From Phytomonospora endophytica (GTDB lineage Bacteria; Actinomycetota; Actinomycetes; Mycobacteriales; Micromonosporaceae): a stretch of DNA of 64,000 bases. Shown here piece by piece: positions 46,645 to 57,430 of this stretch (the first letter of the stretch is position 1; each line of letters begins with the position of its first letter). The notes under the pieces are model-generated. The model had not been told where the DNA came from. It did no database searches and worked only from the letters and a program-made list of their open reading frames with translations. The stretch covers positions 719,838 through 783,837 of the forward strand of contig NZ_JACHGT010000001.1 of the NCBI RefSeq assembly GCF_014202425.1. The letters run 5' to 3'. Made by a program: the position numbers and the translations under genes.

Positions 46645-48495
46645 ATGCGCACCCGGCAGCTCCCCACCCCTCGTCCCCGATCCCTGTACGCGTTCGCGGC
46701 CGCCGCCGTGCTGGCCGCCGCGGCGTTAATACCCGGCGACGGCACCGCCGCCGAACCGGTGGCGGCGACCGACGTCGCGGTCACCGCGGCACCCGGTAAC
46801 GGCGACGCCGTCCTGCACCTGTTCGCCTGGCCCTGGAAGTCGGTCGCGCAGGAGTGCACCACCGTCCTGGGACCGGCGGGCTTCCCCGCCGTCGAGGTCT
46901 CGGCGCCGCAGGAGCACGTCGTCCTGCCCGGCAGGTCCTATCCGTGGTGGCAGGACTATCAGCCCGTCAGCTACAAGCTGGAGACGAGACGCGGTGGCGC
47001 CGCCGACTTCGCCGCGATGGTCGCCGCCTGCGACGCCGCGGGGGTCGAGGTCTACGTCGACGCCGTCGTCAACCACATGGCGGGCGGCGCCTCCACCGGA
47101 ACCGGCAGCGGCGGCAGCGCCTACACCCACTACGGCTACCCCGCCGTGCCCTACGGCAACGACGACTTCCATCACTGCGGCCGCAACGGCAACGACGACA
47201 TCGCCAACTGGACCGACCGCTGGGAGGTCCAGAACTGCGAGCTGCTCGATCTCTCCGACCTCAAGACCGAGTCGGAGAACGTCCGCGCGAAACTCGCCGG
47301 GTACCTCCAGCATCTCGTCGACCTCGGCGTCGACGGCTTCCGCGTCGACGCCGCCAAGCACATGCCCGTCGCCGACTTCCAGGCGATCTTCGGGCGGCTG
47401 TCGGGCTCACCGAAGATCTTCCTTGAGGTCATCGAGGGCGGCAGCGGCGAGATCAGTCCCACCGAGTACACCGGGCTGGGACGGGTCACGGAGTTCCGCT
47501 ACGGCGATCAGGTCGGCGCACGCTTCAAGGACGGCAATCTCGCCGCCCTGTCGGGGATCCAGTCGCACCTGCTGCTCGCGTCGGAGGCCGCCGAGACCTT
47601 CATCGACAACCACGACACCCAGCGCAGCGGCCGCGCCCAGCTCACCTACAAGAACGGCGCCCGCTACATCATGGCCGAGGCCTTCGCCCTGGCCCACGGC
47701 TACGGCTCACCGCAGCTCCTCTCCGGTTACGCGTTCACCGACCCCGAGGCCGGGCCACCGTCCACATCGAACGGCACGACGACCCCGGCGGTCAACGCCT
47801 CCGGGGCCTGCGCGACCGGCTGGGAATGCTCGCACCGGCAGCGGGCGGTCCTCAACCTCGGCGCCTTCCGCGAGGCCGCCGCGGGTCAGGCCACGACGCA
47901 CTGGTGGAGCAACGGCTCGAACCAGATCGCCTTCGGCCGTGGGAACCGCGCCTTCGCCGCCTTCAACGCCGGCGGCGCCCTCACCCGCACGTTCGCCACC
48001 GGACTGGCCGACGGCGTCTACTGCGACGTCGCCAACGGCGACCGCAAGGCCGACGGCACCTGCACCGGCCCGAGCTACCGGGTCAGCGGCGGCTCGTTCA
48101 CCGGGACGGTTCCGGCCGACGGAGTGCTCGCACTGCACGTCAACGCCATGGTCGGCGGTGACCCCGGCCCGGGGCCGGGGACCTGCGCGAGCGGCGTCGC
48201 GGTCACGTTCACCACGACGGCGACGACCTTCTACGGGCAGAACGTGTACGTCACCGGCAGCGTCCCGCAGCTGGCGAACTGGTCGCCGCAGAACGCCGTG
48301 CCGCTGACCACGACCGCCTCCACCTATCCACAGTGGACGTCGGCGGCGGTGACACTGCCCGTCGGGACGGGCTTCCAGTACAAGTACGTCAAGCGTCACA
48401 ACGCCGACGTGGTCTGGGAAAGCGACCCGAACCGCACCTTCACGGTGGCGGCCTCCACCGGATGCGCCGTCACGATCCGCGACACCTGGCGATGA
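46645..48495 (+). CDS. Secreted alpha-amylase (GH13) with CBM20 starch-binding domain
   Basis: Extracellular endo-amylase of 616 residues. The signal peptide is about 36 residues (ends near GTAAEP). The GH13 regions are all visible: DAVVNH, GFRVDAAKH with the nucleophile Asp, IFLEVIEGG with the acid/base Glu, and FIDNHDTQR. A Gly-Pro linker (GGDPGPGPG) leads to a C-terminal CBM20 of about 100 residues, starting CASGVAVTFTTTATT and containing GSVPQLANWSPQNAVPL and QYKYVKR. Length and layout match secreted Streptomyces amylases. It is controlled by the promoter and operator just upstream. Confidence 0.95.
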   Translation: MRTRQLPTPRPRSLYAFAAAAVLAAAALIPGDGTAAEPVAATDVAVTAAPGNGDAVLHLFAWPWKSVAQECTTVLGPAGFPAVEVSAPQEHVVLPGRSYPWWQDYQPVSYKLETRRGGAADFAAMVAACDAAGVEVYVDAVVNHMAGGASTGTGSGGSAYTHYGYPAVPYGNDDFHHCGRNGNDDIANWTDRWEVQNCELLDLSDLKTESENVRAKLAGYLQHLVDLGVDGFRVDAAKHMPVADFQAIFGRLSGSPKIFLEVIEGGSGEISPTEYTGLGRVTEFRYGDQVGARFKDGNLAALSGIQSHLLLASEAAETFIDNHDTQRSGRAQLTYKNGARYIMAEAFALAHGYGSPQLLSGYAFTDPEAGPPSTSNGTTTPAVNASGACATGWECSHRQRAVLNLGAFREAAAGQATTHWWSNGSNQIAFGRGNRAFAAFNAGGALTRTFATGLADGVYCDVANGDRKADGTCTGPSYRVSGGSFTGTVPADGVLALHVNAMVGGDPGPGPGTCASGVAVTFTTTATTFYGQNVYVTGSVPQLANWSPQNAVPLTTTASTYPQWTSAAVTLPVGTGFQYKYVKRHNADVVWESDPNRTFTVAASTGCAVTIRDTWR

Positions 48496-48500
48496 CCGAC

Positions 48501-48535
48501 GACGGGCCGGAGTCCACAGGGGACTCCGGCCCGTC
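48501..48535 (+). terminator. Bidirectional terminator
   Basis: GACGGGCCGGAGTCC at 48501-48515 pairs perfectly with GGACTCCGGCCCGTC at 48521-48535. It lies between the amylase stop and the convergent ABC permease stop. Confidence 0.8.
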
Positions 48536-48538
48536 TCC

Positions 48539-49276
48539 TCAGGGGGTCCGGCGCCGGAGCGTCGCCGCGCCGAGGATGAGCGCGAGCAGCGCCACACCGA
48601 GTACGACGGCCAGGTCGAGCCACATCGTGTTCGTCGGCGAGGTGTGCGCGCCGACCTCGGTCAGCGCCTCCACCGCGTAGGTCAACGGCATGACCTCGCT
48701 GGCGCCCTGGAGCCAGCCGGCCATCTCCTCGCGCGGCCAGATCAGGCCGCACAGCAGCATCTGCGGGAGCACGACGGCGGGCATGAACTGCACGGCCTGG
48801 AACTCGCTCGTCGCGAACGCCGACAGCAGCAGCCCGACCGCGACGCCCAGGACGGCGTTGGCGACGGCGAGGCCGCCGATCAGCCACGGACTGCCCGCCG
48901 TGTCGAGGCCGAGCAGCCAGTACGAGGTCGTCGCCGCCAGGCCCGCCTGCACCGCGGCGGCGAGCGCGAAGGCGATGCCGTAGCCGAGCAGCAGGTCGAG
49001 CTTGTGCAGGGGAGTGGTCAGCATCCGTTCGAGGGTGCCGCTGGTGCGTTCCCGCAACATGGCGACGCTCGTGACCAGGAACATCGAGATGAAGGGGAAG
49101 ACGCCCAGCATGACAAGGCCGACCCGGTCGAAGATCATCGGCGCGGAGTCCATGACGTAACGCAGAAGGGTCAGCAGCAGCGTCGGGACGAGCAGGATCA
49201 GCGCGATCGTGCGGCGGTCCCCGGCCAGCTGGCGGAGGATGCGCGCGGTCGTGGCGGCGGTGATGCGGATCGACAT
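48539..49276 (-). CDS. ABC-2-type transporter permease
   Basis: Membrane subunit of 245 residues with six hydrophobic segments, of the drug/daunorubicin-resistance type (DrrB-like or YadH-like). The cytoplasmic RERTSGTLERMLTTPLHKLDLLLGYG is the ABC-2 signature. Its ATG shares one base with the ATPase stop (TGATG), so the two are coupled. Substrate unknown; it could export an antibiotic or lipid. Confidence 0.9.
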   Translation of the reverse strand: MSIRITAATTARILRQLAGDRRTIALILLVPTLLLTLLRYVMDSAPMIFDRVGLVMLGVFPFISMFLVTSVAMLRERTSGTLERMLTTPLHKLDLLLGYGIAFALAAAVQAGLAATTSYWLLGLDTAGSPWLIGGLAVANAVLGVAVGLLLSAFATSEFQAVQFMPAVVLPQMLLCGLIWPREEMAGWLQGASEVMPLTYAVEALTEVGAHTSPTNTMWLDLAVVLGVALLALILGAATLRRRTP

Positions 49277-49998
49277 CAGACGCGTCCCTTCTCCTGCTCG
49301 CGGATGAGGCGGAGGAAGGCCTCGTCCATATCGCGGGTGCCCGTCGACTCGCGCAGACCGTCGGGAGTGTCATCGGCGACGATCGCGCCCTCGCGGATCA
49401 GGAGGATCCGGTCGCAGCGCGCGGCCTCGTCCATGACGTGGCTGGAGACGAGGAGGGTCGTGCCTTCCGCGGCGAGCCGGTTGAAATGCCGCCACAGGTC
49501 GTAACGCAGGACGGGATCCTGCCCCACCGTCGGCTCATCGAGGACCAAGACCTCCGGGCGCGCGACCAGCGCACACGCCAGTGACGCCCGCGCCCGCTGC
49601 CCACCCGACAGATTCCGCACGAGCTGCCCGGCGGCCCCGCCGAGCCCCACGTCGTCGAGCGTCTGCTCGACCTCACCACGCCCCACGCCGTAGAGCGTCG
49701 CGAAATAGCGGAGATTCGCCCGCACCGACAGATCCGAGTACACCGACGGCGACTGCGTCAGATAACCCACCCGATGCCGCAACCCGGCAGAGCCCGCCGG
49801 CTCACCCAGGACCGAGACAGAACCGGAACGCACCTTCTGGACACCGACGATCGCGCGCATGAGCGTCGTCTTGCCACTGCCACTGGGACCCAGCAGACCA
49901 GTGACGGCCCCGGCGGCGATGGAACAGGAAAGGCCGGGCAGGACGCGCCGGCGCCCCCGCTCGACCACGAGATCGGACACGGTGATGGCGCTTCGCAT
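49276..49998 (-). CDS. ABC transporter ATP-binding protein
   Basis: Cytoplasmic ATPase of 240 residues paired with the permease. Walker A is GPSGSGKTT, the signature LSGGQRARASLA, Walker B LVLDEPTVG and switch His LLVSSHVMDEA. A short C-terminal tail with RDMDEAFLRLIRE is usual in DrrA-like proteins. GGGAG precedes ATG 49998. Confidence 0.92.
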   Translation of the reverse strand: MRSAITVSDLVVERGRRRVLPGLSCSIAAGAVTGLLGPSGSGKTTLMRAIVGVQKVRSGSVSVLGEPAGSAGLRHRVGYLTQSPSVYSDLSVRANLRYFATLYGVGRGEVEQTLDDVGLGGAAGQLVRNLSGGQRARASLACALVARPEVLVLDEPTVGQDPVLRYDLWRHFNRLAAEGTTLLVSSHVMDEAARCDRILLIREGAIVADDTPDGLRESTGTRDMDEAFLRLIREQEKGRV

Positions 49999-50033
49999 GG
50001 GGACTCCCGGGGGAGGAACTCAACGTGTGGTGA

Positions 50034-50039
50034 ATTATA
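50034..50039 (-). promoter_or_regulatory. Predicted -10 box of the ABC-2 operon
   Basis: A perfect TATAAT on the minus strand, 35 bases before the ATPase ATG. No good -35 box at 16-19 bases, so an activator may be needed. Confidence 0.5.
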
Positions 50040-50208
50040 GCCGGGCTTGTTTGGGTGGCGCGAACGAAACCGCCTGAGGGGTACGGGTTCGGACTGCGGC
50101 CCGCCGCCGGTGCCAGGTTCCCGGGCTGCGGGGGAGCCACGCCCCCGTCCTCACCCCCGCAACCCCCGCCGAACCCCCCACCCGCCCGGCACGACACAAT
50201 CGGTTTCC

Positions 50209-50589
50209 ATGGCGCCACCCTCAGCCCTCGACCCCGCGATCGCCGCCCGGCTCAAACGCGACCCGGCCGGCCTCGTCGCCGCCGTCGTCCAGCAACACGG
50301 CAGCGGCGAAGTCCTCATGCTCGCGTGGATGGACGACGAGGCACTCCACCGCACCCTCACCACCGGCCGCGCCACCTACTGGTCCCGCAGCCGCCAGGAG
50401 TACTGGGTCAAAGGCGCCACCTCCGGCAACGTCCAGCACGTCCACTCCGTCGCCCTCGACTGCGACGGCGACGCCCTCCTCATCACCGTCGACCAGACCG
50501 GCCCCGCCTGCCACACCGGCACCCGCACCTGCTTCACGGGCCGCGAACTTCCCGTCCACACCCCACCAGGAACGGACGACCCCTCATGA
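50209..50589 (+). CDS. hisI: Phosphoribosyl-AMP cyclohydrolase HisI
   Basis: Zinc enzyme that opens the adenine ring of PR-AMP. ATG 50209 gives 126 residues. [28 protein letters not shown] and the metal-site [21 protein letters not shown] with its Cys are typical. No ribosome site is present; CACAAT lies 8 bases upstream, so a leaderless start is possible. It opens a row running into trp genes; hisF is 19 kb away. Its stop overlaps the next ATG. Confidence 0.94.
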   Translation: MAPPSALDPAIAARLKRDPAGLVAAVVQQHGSGEVLMLAWMDDEALHRTLTTGRATYWSRSRQEYWVKGATSGNVQHVHSVALDCDGDALLITVDQTGPACHTGTRTCFTGRELPVHTPPGTDDPS

Positions 50590-51143
50590 ACCCCCGGAGA
50601 CAACTCGGCACCGCCATCCTCGGCGGCGTCGCCGGCGCCGGACTCGCCTGGTACGCCGCCACCCGCGTCTGGTGGACCGAGACCATCCCCCGCCGTGAAC
50701 CGCTCCCGCCCACGACCACCGACCACACCGGCGCCGACCTCGCCGCCTGGATCGTCCCCCTCGCCATCGTCGCCCTCGCCGGAGCCGTCGCGCTCTACGC
50801 GACCCGCGGCGCCGCGCGCACGACCCTCGCCGCCGTCATCGCCCTCGCCGGGCTCGCCGTCACCATCGGCGGCGGCTACGGCCTCACCCGCGAACCCGGC
50901 GTCTGGCCCGCCGCCACGACCCTCGGCGGCCTCGCCGTCGTCGCCGTCGCCGTCCTCGCGCTGCGCACCGGCGCGCGCTGGCCGCACATGTCCAACCGCT
51001 ACGAGCGCGCCTCGCGTCCCCGAGCCGCCACGACGTCCCTATCAGACGACCCCGTCGCGATGTGGAACGCCCTCGATCGCGGCGAGGATCCGACATCGCT
51101 TAACATCGGCAAAATGGCACCCGGAGAGGGGAGTTCCGGATGA
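50586..51143 (+). CDS. Trp-operon-associated membrane protein
   Basis: Actinobacterial membrane protein of the trp region (TIGR02234-like, from memory), 185 residues with four hydrophobic segments. ATG 50586 overlaps the hisI stop. The C-terminus has [10 protein letters not shown] and [16 protein letters not shown], the conserved tail of this family. In many relatives trpE comes between hisI and this gene; here they overlap directly. Function unknown. Confidence 0.86.
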   Translation: MNPRRQLGTAILGGVAGAGLAWYAATRVWWTETIPRREPLPPTTTDHTGADLAAWIVPLAIVALAGAVALYATRGAARTTLAAVIALAGLAVTIGGGYGLTREPGVWPAATTLGGLAVVAVAVLALRTGARWPHMSNRYERASRPRAATTSLSDDPVAMWNALDRGEDPTSLNIGKMAPGEGSSG

Positions 51144-51945
51144 GTGTGCTCGACGACATCGTCGCCGGCGTCCAAGAAGAACTGGCCCGGCGCGTCCAGC
51201 AGGTGTCCCTGGACGAGATTCGTGAACTGGCGGCCGCCGCGCCACCCCCGATCGACGCCCTCGCCGCGCTCAAGGCGCCCGGCGTCGGAGTCATCGCCGA
51301 AGTGAAGCGCTCGTCGCCGTCGAAGGGTCAGCTCGCCGAGATCCCCGACCCCGCCGAACTCGCCACCGAGTACGCCTCGGGCGGCGCGCGGGCGATCAGC
51401 GTCCTCACCGAGAAGAACTACTTCAAGGGATCCCTCGACGACCTCGACGCCGTCCGCGCCCAGGTCTCGATCCCCGTGCTCCGCAAGGACTTCATCGTCT
51501 CCAGCTACCAGGTCCACGAGGCCCGCGCCCACGGCGCCGACCTCGTCCTCCTGATCGTGGCGGCCCTCGACCAGAACACGCTGACCGGACTGCTCGACCG
51601 CGTCGAGTCGCTCGGCATGACGGCGCTCGTCGAGATCCACACCGAGGAGGAGGCCGACCGCGCGCTGGAGGCCGGGGCCAAGGTCATCGGCGTCAACGCC
51701 CGCGACCTGCACACCCTCCAGGTCGACCGCTCGGTCTTCGAGCGGATCGCACCCGGCCTGCCCAACGACGTCGTCAAGATCGCCGAATCCGGCGTCCGCG
51801 ACGCCCGCGACCTGATCCGCTACGCCGGGTTCGGCGCCGACGCGGTCCTCGTCGGCGAGGGCCTCGTCACCAAGAAGAGCCCGCGCGACGCCGTCGCCGA
51901 CCTCGTCACCGCGGGCAGCCACCCCGCGACCCCGAGGCCGGTCCG

Positions 51946-51949
<4 letters not shown>
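51140..51949 (+). CDS. trpC: Indole-3-glycerol phosphate synthase TrpC
   Basis: TIM-barrel enzyme that closes the indole ring. Length is 269. [18 protein letters not shown] carries the catalytic Lys, [13 protein letters not shown] and [13 protein letters not shown] follow, and [12 protein letters not shown] and ESGVRDA are typical. It overlaps the membrane protein stop and the trpB GTG by 4 bases each. Confidence 0.97.
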
Positions 51950-53166
<1,217 letters not shown>

Positions 53167-53206
53167 GGCCCGCGAGGGTGAACCGGGCGAACGAGGAGAA
53201 GCAGTC

Positions 53207-53998
53207 GTGAGCGTCGCCCCCACCCTGGCCAAGACCCGCGCCGCCGGACACTCCGCGCTCGTCGGCTACCTGCCCGCGGGTTTCCCGACCGTCGCCGACG
53301 CCACCAACGCCGCACGCGCCATGGTCGAGGCCGGCGCCGACGTCGTTGAGATCGGCTTCCCCTACTCCGACCCGGTCATGGACGGGCCCGTCATCCAGCG
53401 CGCCGCCGAACACGCGCTCGCGGGCGGCCTGCGCGCCGCCGACGTGCTCCGCACCGTCGAAGGCGTCGCCGCGACCGGGGCGCCGGTCCTGGTCATGACC
53501 TACTGGAACCCGATCCTGCGCTACGGCGTCGACGCCTTCGCCCGCGACCTCGCCGCCGCAGGCGGAGCCGGGCTCATCACGCCCGACCTGATCCCCGACG
53601 AGGGCGCCGACTGGCTCGCCGCGAGTGAGGCCCACGGCCTTGACCGCGTCTTCCTCGTCGCGCCGAGCTCCAGCGACGAGCGGATCGCCAGCACCGTCGC
53701 GGCCACCTCCGGCTTCGTCTACGCCCAGAGCGTCATGGGCGTGACCGGCGCCCGCGACAACGCCCCGGCCGCCGCTCCCGAACTGGTGGAACGCACCCGC
53801 AAGGCGACCGACCTGCCGATCGGCGTGGGCCTCGGCGTCCGCTCGGGCGCGCAGGCCGCCGAGATCGCCGCCTACGCCGACGCGGTCATCGTCGGGTCGG
53901 CGATGGTCAAGTGCCTCCTCGACGCCCCGACCGTCGGTGACGGCATCGCGGCGCTGCGGGCGCTGACCGGCGAACTCAGCGATGCCGTGCACGCGTGA
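53207..53998 (+). CDS. trpA: Tryptophan synthase alpha chain TrpA
   Basis: TIM-barrel subunit that releases indole from indole-glycerol phosphate. Length is 263. YLPAGFPT, the catalytic Glu in EIGFPYSDPVMDGPVIQRA and Asp in GLITPDLIPDE, and GVGLGVRSGAQA near the end match the family. AGGAG lies before GTG 53207. Confidence 0.97.
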   Translation: MSVAPTLAKTRAAGHSALVGYLPAGFPTVADATNAARAMVEAGADVVEIGFPYSDPVMDGPVIQRAAEHALAGGLRAADVLRTVEGVAATGAPVLVMTYWNPILRYGVDAFARDLAAAGGAGLITPDLIPDEGADWLAASEAHGLDRVFLVAPSSSDERIASTVAATSGFVYAQSVMGVTGARDNAPAAAPELVERTRKATDLPIGVGLGVRSGAQAAEIAAYADAVIVGSAMVKCLLDAPTVGDGIAALRALTGELSDAVHA

Positions 53999-54013
53999 AC
54001 TGAGCGCAACCGG

Positions 54014-54026
54014 TAGCGTGTCCGCG
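54014..54026 (+). promoter_or_regulatory. Predicted leaderless -10 box for lgt
   Basis: TAGCGT at 54014-54019, six bases, then the lgt GTG at 54026. No ribosome site is present. Confidence 0.5.
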
Positions 54027-55030
54027 TGGACCTCGCCTACATCCCCAGTCCGTCGCAGAGCGTCTGGCACCTCTTCGGTGTCGTCCCCATCCGCGGCTAC
54101 GCCCTCGCCATCATCTCCGGCATCGTCATCGCCTGTGTGATCACCGAGGTCAGACTCCGGCGCAGGGGCGCCGCGCCCGGCACGGTCATCGACATCGCGC
54201 TGTGGGCGGTCCCGTTCGGGATCGTCGGCGCGCGCATCTACCACGTGATCACCTCACCCGACGCCTACTTCGGCGTCGACGGCGTCCCGATGGACGCCTT
54301 CGCGATCTGGAAGGGCGGCCTCGGCATCCCCGGCGCGATCGTCGCCGGCGCCCTCGGCGCCTGGATCGCCTGCCGCCGCCTGGGCGTCCCGCTGTCCATG
54401 GTCGCCGACGCCCTCGCGCCCGGCCTGCCCGTCGCGCAGGCCGTGGGACGGCTCGGGAACTGGTTCAACCAGGAGCTCTACGGCGGTCCCCTCGACGCCT
54501 GGTGGGCCGTCGAGATCGACCAGCAGAACCGTCTCGCGGGCTACATGGACGTGGCGACCTACCACCCGACCTTCCTCTACGAGCTGCTGTGGAACCTCGG
54601 CCTCGCGCTCCTGGTGTGGCTGCTGGACCGGCGCCTCAAGTTCGGCAAGGGCCGCGCCTTCGCCCTCTACGTGCTCGGCTACGGCATCGGGCGGTTCTGG
54701 ATCGAGGGCATGCGCATCGACCCCGCGCAGGACTTCCTCGGCCTGCGCCTCAACCAGTGGATGAGCGTGGCGATCATCGTCGGCGCCCTGATCTACCTCC
54801 TGCGCGTCGAAGGCAAACGCGACGTCCTGGTGCCCGGCGCCGACGGTGTCCTCAAGGCCGTCCCCTACGACAGCCCGGAGGCGCTCGCGGGGGAGGCCGA
54901 CGTCGACGCCGACGAGACCGTCACCGAGGACGACGACCCGGACGAGGAGTCCGAGGACGAGGCATCCCGGGACGGCGAGACCGGCGACGCCGGTGAGAAC
55001 GAGAAGGCTACCGAGGACGGGAAGGTCTGA
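54026..55030 (+). CDS. lgt: Prolipoprotein diacylglyceryl transferase Lgt
   Basis: Membrane enzyme that attaches diacylglycerol to the lipobox Cys. The 334 residues have seven hydrophobic segments. The signature GRLGNWFNQELYG is intact, with WKGGLGIPGAIV and GRFWIEGMRID. The last 70 residues are very acidic (D and E runs), a cytoplasmic tail often seen in actinobacteria. It follows trpA by 27 bases; the stop shares one base with the next ATG (TGATG). Confidence 0.95.
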   Translation: MDLAYIPSPSQSVWHLFGVVPIRGYALAIISGIVIACVITEVRLRRRGAAPGTVIDIALWAVPFGIVGARIYHVITSPDAYFGVDGVPMDAFAIWKGGLGIPGAIVAGALGAWIACRRLGVPLSMVADALAPGLPVAQAVGRLGNWFNQELYGGPLDAWWAVEIDQQNRLAGYMDVATYHPTFLYELLWNLGLALLVWLLDRRLKFGKGRAFALYVLGYGIGRFWIEGMRIDPAQDFLGLRLNQWMSVAIIVGALIYLLRVEGKRDVLVPGADGVLKAVPYDSPEALAGEADVDADETVTEDDDPDEESEDEASRDGETGDAGENEKATEDGKV

Positions 55031-56199
55031 TGGACGAGCGCTCCGCCGTCGTCGTCGGCGCCGGAGTCGGTGGCCTCGCCGCCGCGGTGGCGCTGGTCAA
55101 CGCGGGCTGGCGGGTGCAGATCCTGGAGCGTCACGACCGGCTGCGCGCCGACGGCGCCGCTCTCCTGCTGTGGGCGAACGGCGTCCGCGCGCTGCGCGCC
55201 CTGGGGATGGGCGCGGCGCTGGAGGCGATCGCGGTCCGGCAGGAGCGCGGGACCGGCGGTCTGCGCACGCCCGACGGCCGCTGGCTGATCAAGATGTCCG
55301 AACCCGAGGAGCGCGGCGAAGGGCTGTCGGGGACGGCCGTGGTGCACCGGCAGGACCTGCACGAGGCGCTCGTCGCCGCGCTCGGTGACGCCGCCACGAT
55401 CCGGGCCGGCGCGACGGTGACGGGCGTGCGCCTCGGCGACGCGCCCGCCGTGAAGCTCGGCGGGGAGACGATGACCGCCGACCTGATCGTCGGCGCCGAC
55501 GGGATCAGCAGCATCGCGCGTTCGACGCTCGACAACCACTCGCGGCTGGTCGGTGCCGGGCGCGTCGCCTGGCGGGCCGTGGTGCCTCGGTTCCGCGCCC
55601 CGGAGGTCGCCGACAGCGGGGAGACGCAGGGCTCGGGCCGTCGTTTCCTGTCCGCCGACCTGGGCGCGCATGGCGTGTACTGGGCCGCGGAGGCGCGGGG
55701 GAGTGTGCGGCCGGAGTCGACGGCCGGGCAGCTGGACCTGCTGAAACGCTGGTTCGCGGGGTGGCACGAGCCGATCGGGCAGCTGATCGCGGCCACGCGC
55801 CCCGAGGAGCTCATGCAGCACCCGGTGGAGTACCTCGACCCCCTGCCGAGAAGTTTCGTGCACACCGGGGCGACCAGCGGCGTCGCGTTGCTCGGTGACG
55901 CCGCCCATGCGATGACGCCCGACCTCGGCCAAGGCGCGTGCCTGGCCCTGGAGGACGCGGTGACGCTCGGCGTGTGCATGGGTGGGCGGGCCGTGCCGGA
56001 CGGGCTGCGCCGCTACGAGGCGCTGCGCAGACCGCGGATCGTGAAGATGACGAAGATGTCGCGGCGGGTCGGCGGCGTGTTCGCCGCCCAGGGCAGATTC
56101 GTGGTGCCGTTGCGCACGGCGCTGCTGCGGGGCATCCCCGACAAGACCTTCGCCAAGGGCGCGGCGGCGCTGACGGACTGGACGGTCCCGGAGGCTTAG
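55030..56199 (+). CDS. FAD-dependent monooxygenase
   Basis: Flavin monooxygenase of the UbiH/PHBH type, 389 residues. The FAD loop VVVGAGVGGLAAAVAL, the Glu-Arg pair at ILERHD, the DG motif in LIVGADGISSIARS and GDAAHAMTPDLGQGACLALEDAV with the second FAD motif are all present. It is coupled to lgt by a TGATG overlap. Substrate unknown. A hairpin follows the stop. Confidence 0.9.
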   Translation: MDERSAVVVGAGVGGLAAAVALVNAGWRVQILERHDRLRADGAALLLWANGVRALRALGMGAALEAIAVRQERGTGGLRTPDGRWLIKMSEPEERGEGLSGTAVVHRQDLHEALVAALGDAATIRAGATVTGVRLGDAPAVKLGGETMTADLIVGADGISSIARSTLDNHSRLVGAGRVAWRAVVPRFRAPEVADSGETQGSGRRFLSADLGAHGVYWAAEARGSVRPESTAGQLDLLKRWFAGWHEPIGQLIAATRPEELMQHPVEYLDPLPRSFVHTGATSGVALLGDAAHAMTPDLGQGACLALEDAVTLGVCMGGRAVPDGLRRYEALRRPRIVKMTKMSRRVGGVFAAQGRFVVPLRTALLRGIPDKTFAKGAAALTDWTVPEA

Positions 56200-56211
56200 C
56201 GCGACGTTCAC

Positions 56212-56243
56212 CGAGGCGCGTGCTCCACGGGGCGCGCGCCTCG
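56212..56243 (+). terminator. Terminator of the trp-lgt-monooxygenase row
   Basis: CGAGGCGCG at 56212-56220 pairs with CGCGCCTCG at 56235-56243 around a 14-base loop, 12 bases after the stop. Confidence 0.5.
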
Positions 56244-56449
56244 TCGCCGCGCGTGCGAGGCTCGCGGTGAATCGGGCCAAAAACGGCCAAGTCGCCACGT
56301 GGGAAAACCGTGCCCCAACGACGGATGAACTGAACCAAACGCGCCCGTCACCGCGTCTCCATGCCTAGGTATCCTTGCGGCACGGTGGGCGTTACCCGGC
56401 TGTAATGTAGCCCCCGCAGTGCCGTCGAACACCGAAATGGAGCGTGACG

Positions 56450-57430
56450 ATGCCAGCGTTTGATGCCGTGGTGGCCGGAGCCGGTGGGTTCATCGGCGGA
56501 CACCTCGTCCGGGCCCTCCTGGACGAAGGCAAGACGGTGCGCGCGGTCGACATCAAGCCGTTCGACCAGTGGGACCAGCGCCACGAGACCGCCGACAACC
56601 TGAGCCGGGACGTCGGTCTGCTCGAATCGGCGCGCGAGGTCCTCGACGGCGGCGCCGGCGAGGTCTACAACCTCGCCTGCAACATGGGCGGCATGGGCTT
56701 CATCGAGACCCACAAGGCCGAGTGCATGCTCTCGGTCCTGCCCAGCACCCACATGCTCATGGCGGCCCGCGACGCCGGCGTCGGGCGCTTCTTCTACTCG
56801 TCCTCGGCCTGCGTCTACGCCGGGTACAAGCAGACCGAGGCGAACCTGGAGCCGCTCAAGGAAGAGGACGCCTACCCCGCCGACGCCGAGGACGGCTACG
56901 GCTGGGAGAAGCTCTTCAGCGAGCGCATGTGCCGCCACTTCCGCGAGGACTTCGGCCTGGAGACGCGCATCGCGCGCTACCACAACATCTACGGCCCGCA
57001 GGGCACCTGGGACGGCGGCCGCGAGAAGGCCCCCGCCGCCGCGTGCCGCAAGGTCGCCATCGCGGCCCTGACCGGCGAGCACGAGGTCGAGATCTGGGGC
57101 GACGGGGAGCAGACCCGCAGCTTCACCTACGTCGACGACTGCGTGCACGGTTCGCGGATGCTGACCCGGGGCGACTTCGTCGACCCGCTGAACGTCGGCA
57201 GCTCCGAGATCACCACGATCAACAACCTGTACCACCTGATCGCCGACATCGCCGGTGTCGAGATCAAGCTCAAGCACATCGACGGCTTCCTCGGCGTGCG
57301 CGGCCGCAACAGCGACAACACGCTGATCCAGAAGGAGTTCAACTGGGAGCCGTCGATCTCCCTGCGCGAGGGTCTCACCGAGACCTACCGCTGGATCCAC
57401 GACCAGGTGGCCAGGAAGCTCGGCAAGTAA
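56450..57430 (+). CDS. NAD-dependent epimerase, GDP-mannose 3,5-epimerase-like
   Basis: Extended short-chain dehydrogenase fold, 326 residues. GGAG lies 7 bases before ATG 56450; a GTG at 56444 is too close. The NAD loop GAGGFIGGHLV, Cys121 in SSSACVYAGYK, Tyr150 and Lys154 in YGWEK, and NIYGPQGTWDGGREKAPAA closely follow the plant and bacterial GDP-mannose 3,5-epimerase pattern, including the catalytic Cys. The product may be GDP-L-galactose for a surface glycan. The next gene starts right after the stop. Confidence 0.87.
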   Translation: MPAFDAVVAGAGGFIGGHLVRALLDEGKTVRAVDIKPFDQWDQRHETADNLSRDVGLLESAREVLDGGAGEVYNLACNMGGMGFIETHKAECMLSVLPSTHMLMAARDAGVGRFFYSSSACVYAGYKQTEANLEPLKEEDAYPADAEDGYGWEKLFSERMCRHFREDFGLETRIARYHNIYGPQGTWDGGREKAPAAACRKVAIAALTGEHEVEIWGDGEQTRSFTYVDDCVHGSRMLTRGDFVDPLNVGSSEITTINNLYHLIADIAGVEIKLKHIDGFLGVRGRNSDNTLIQKEFNWEPSISLREGLTETYRWIHDQVARKLGK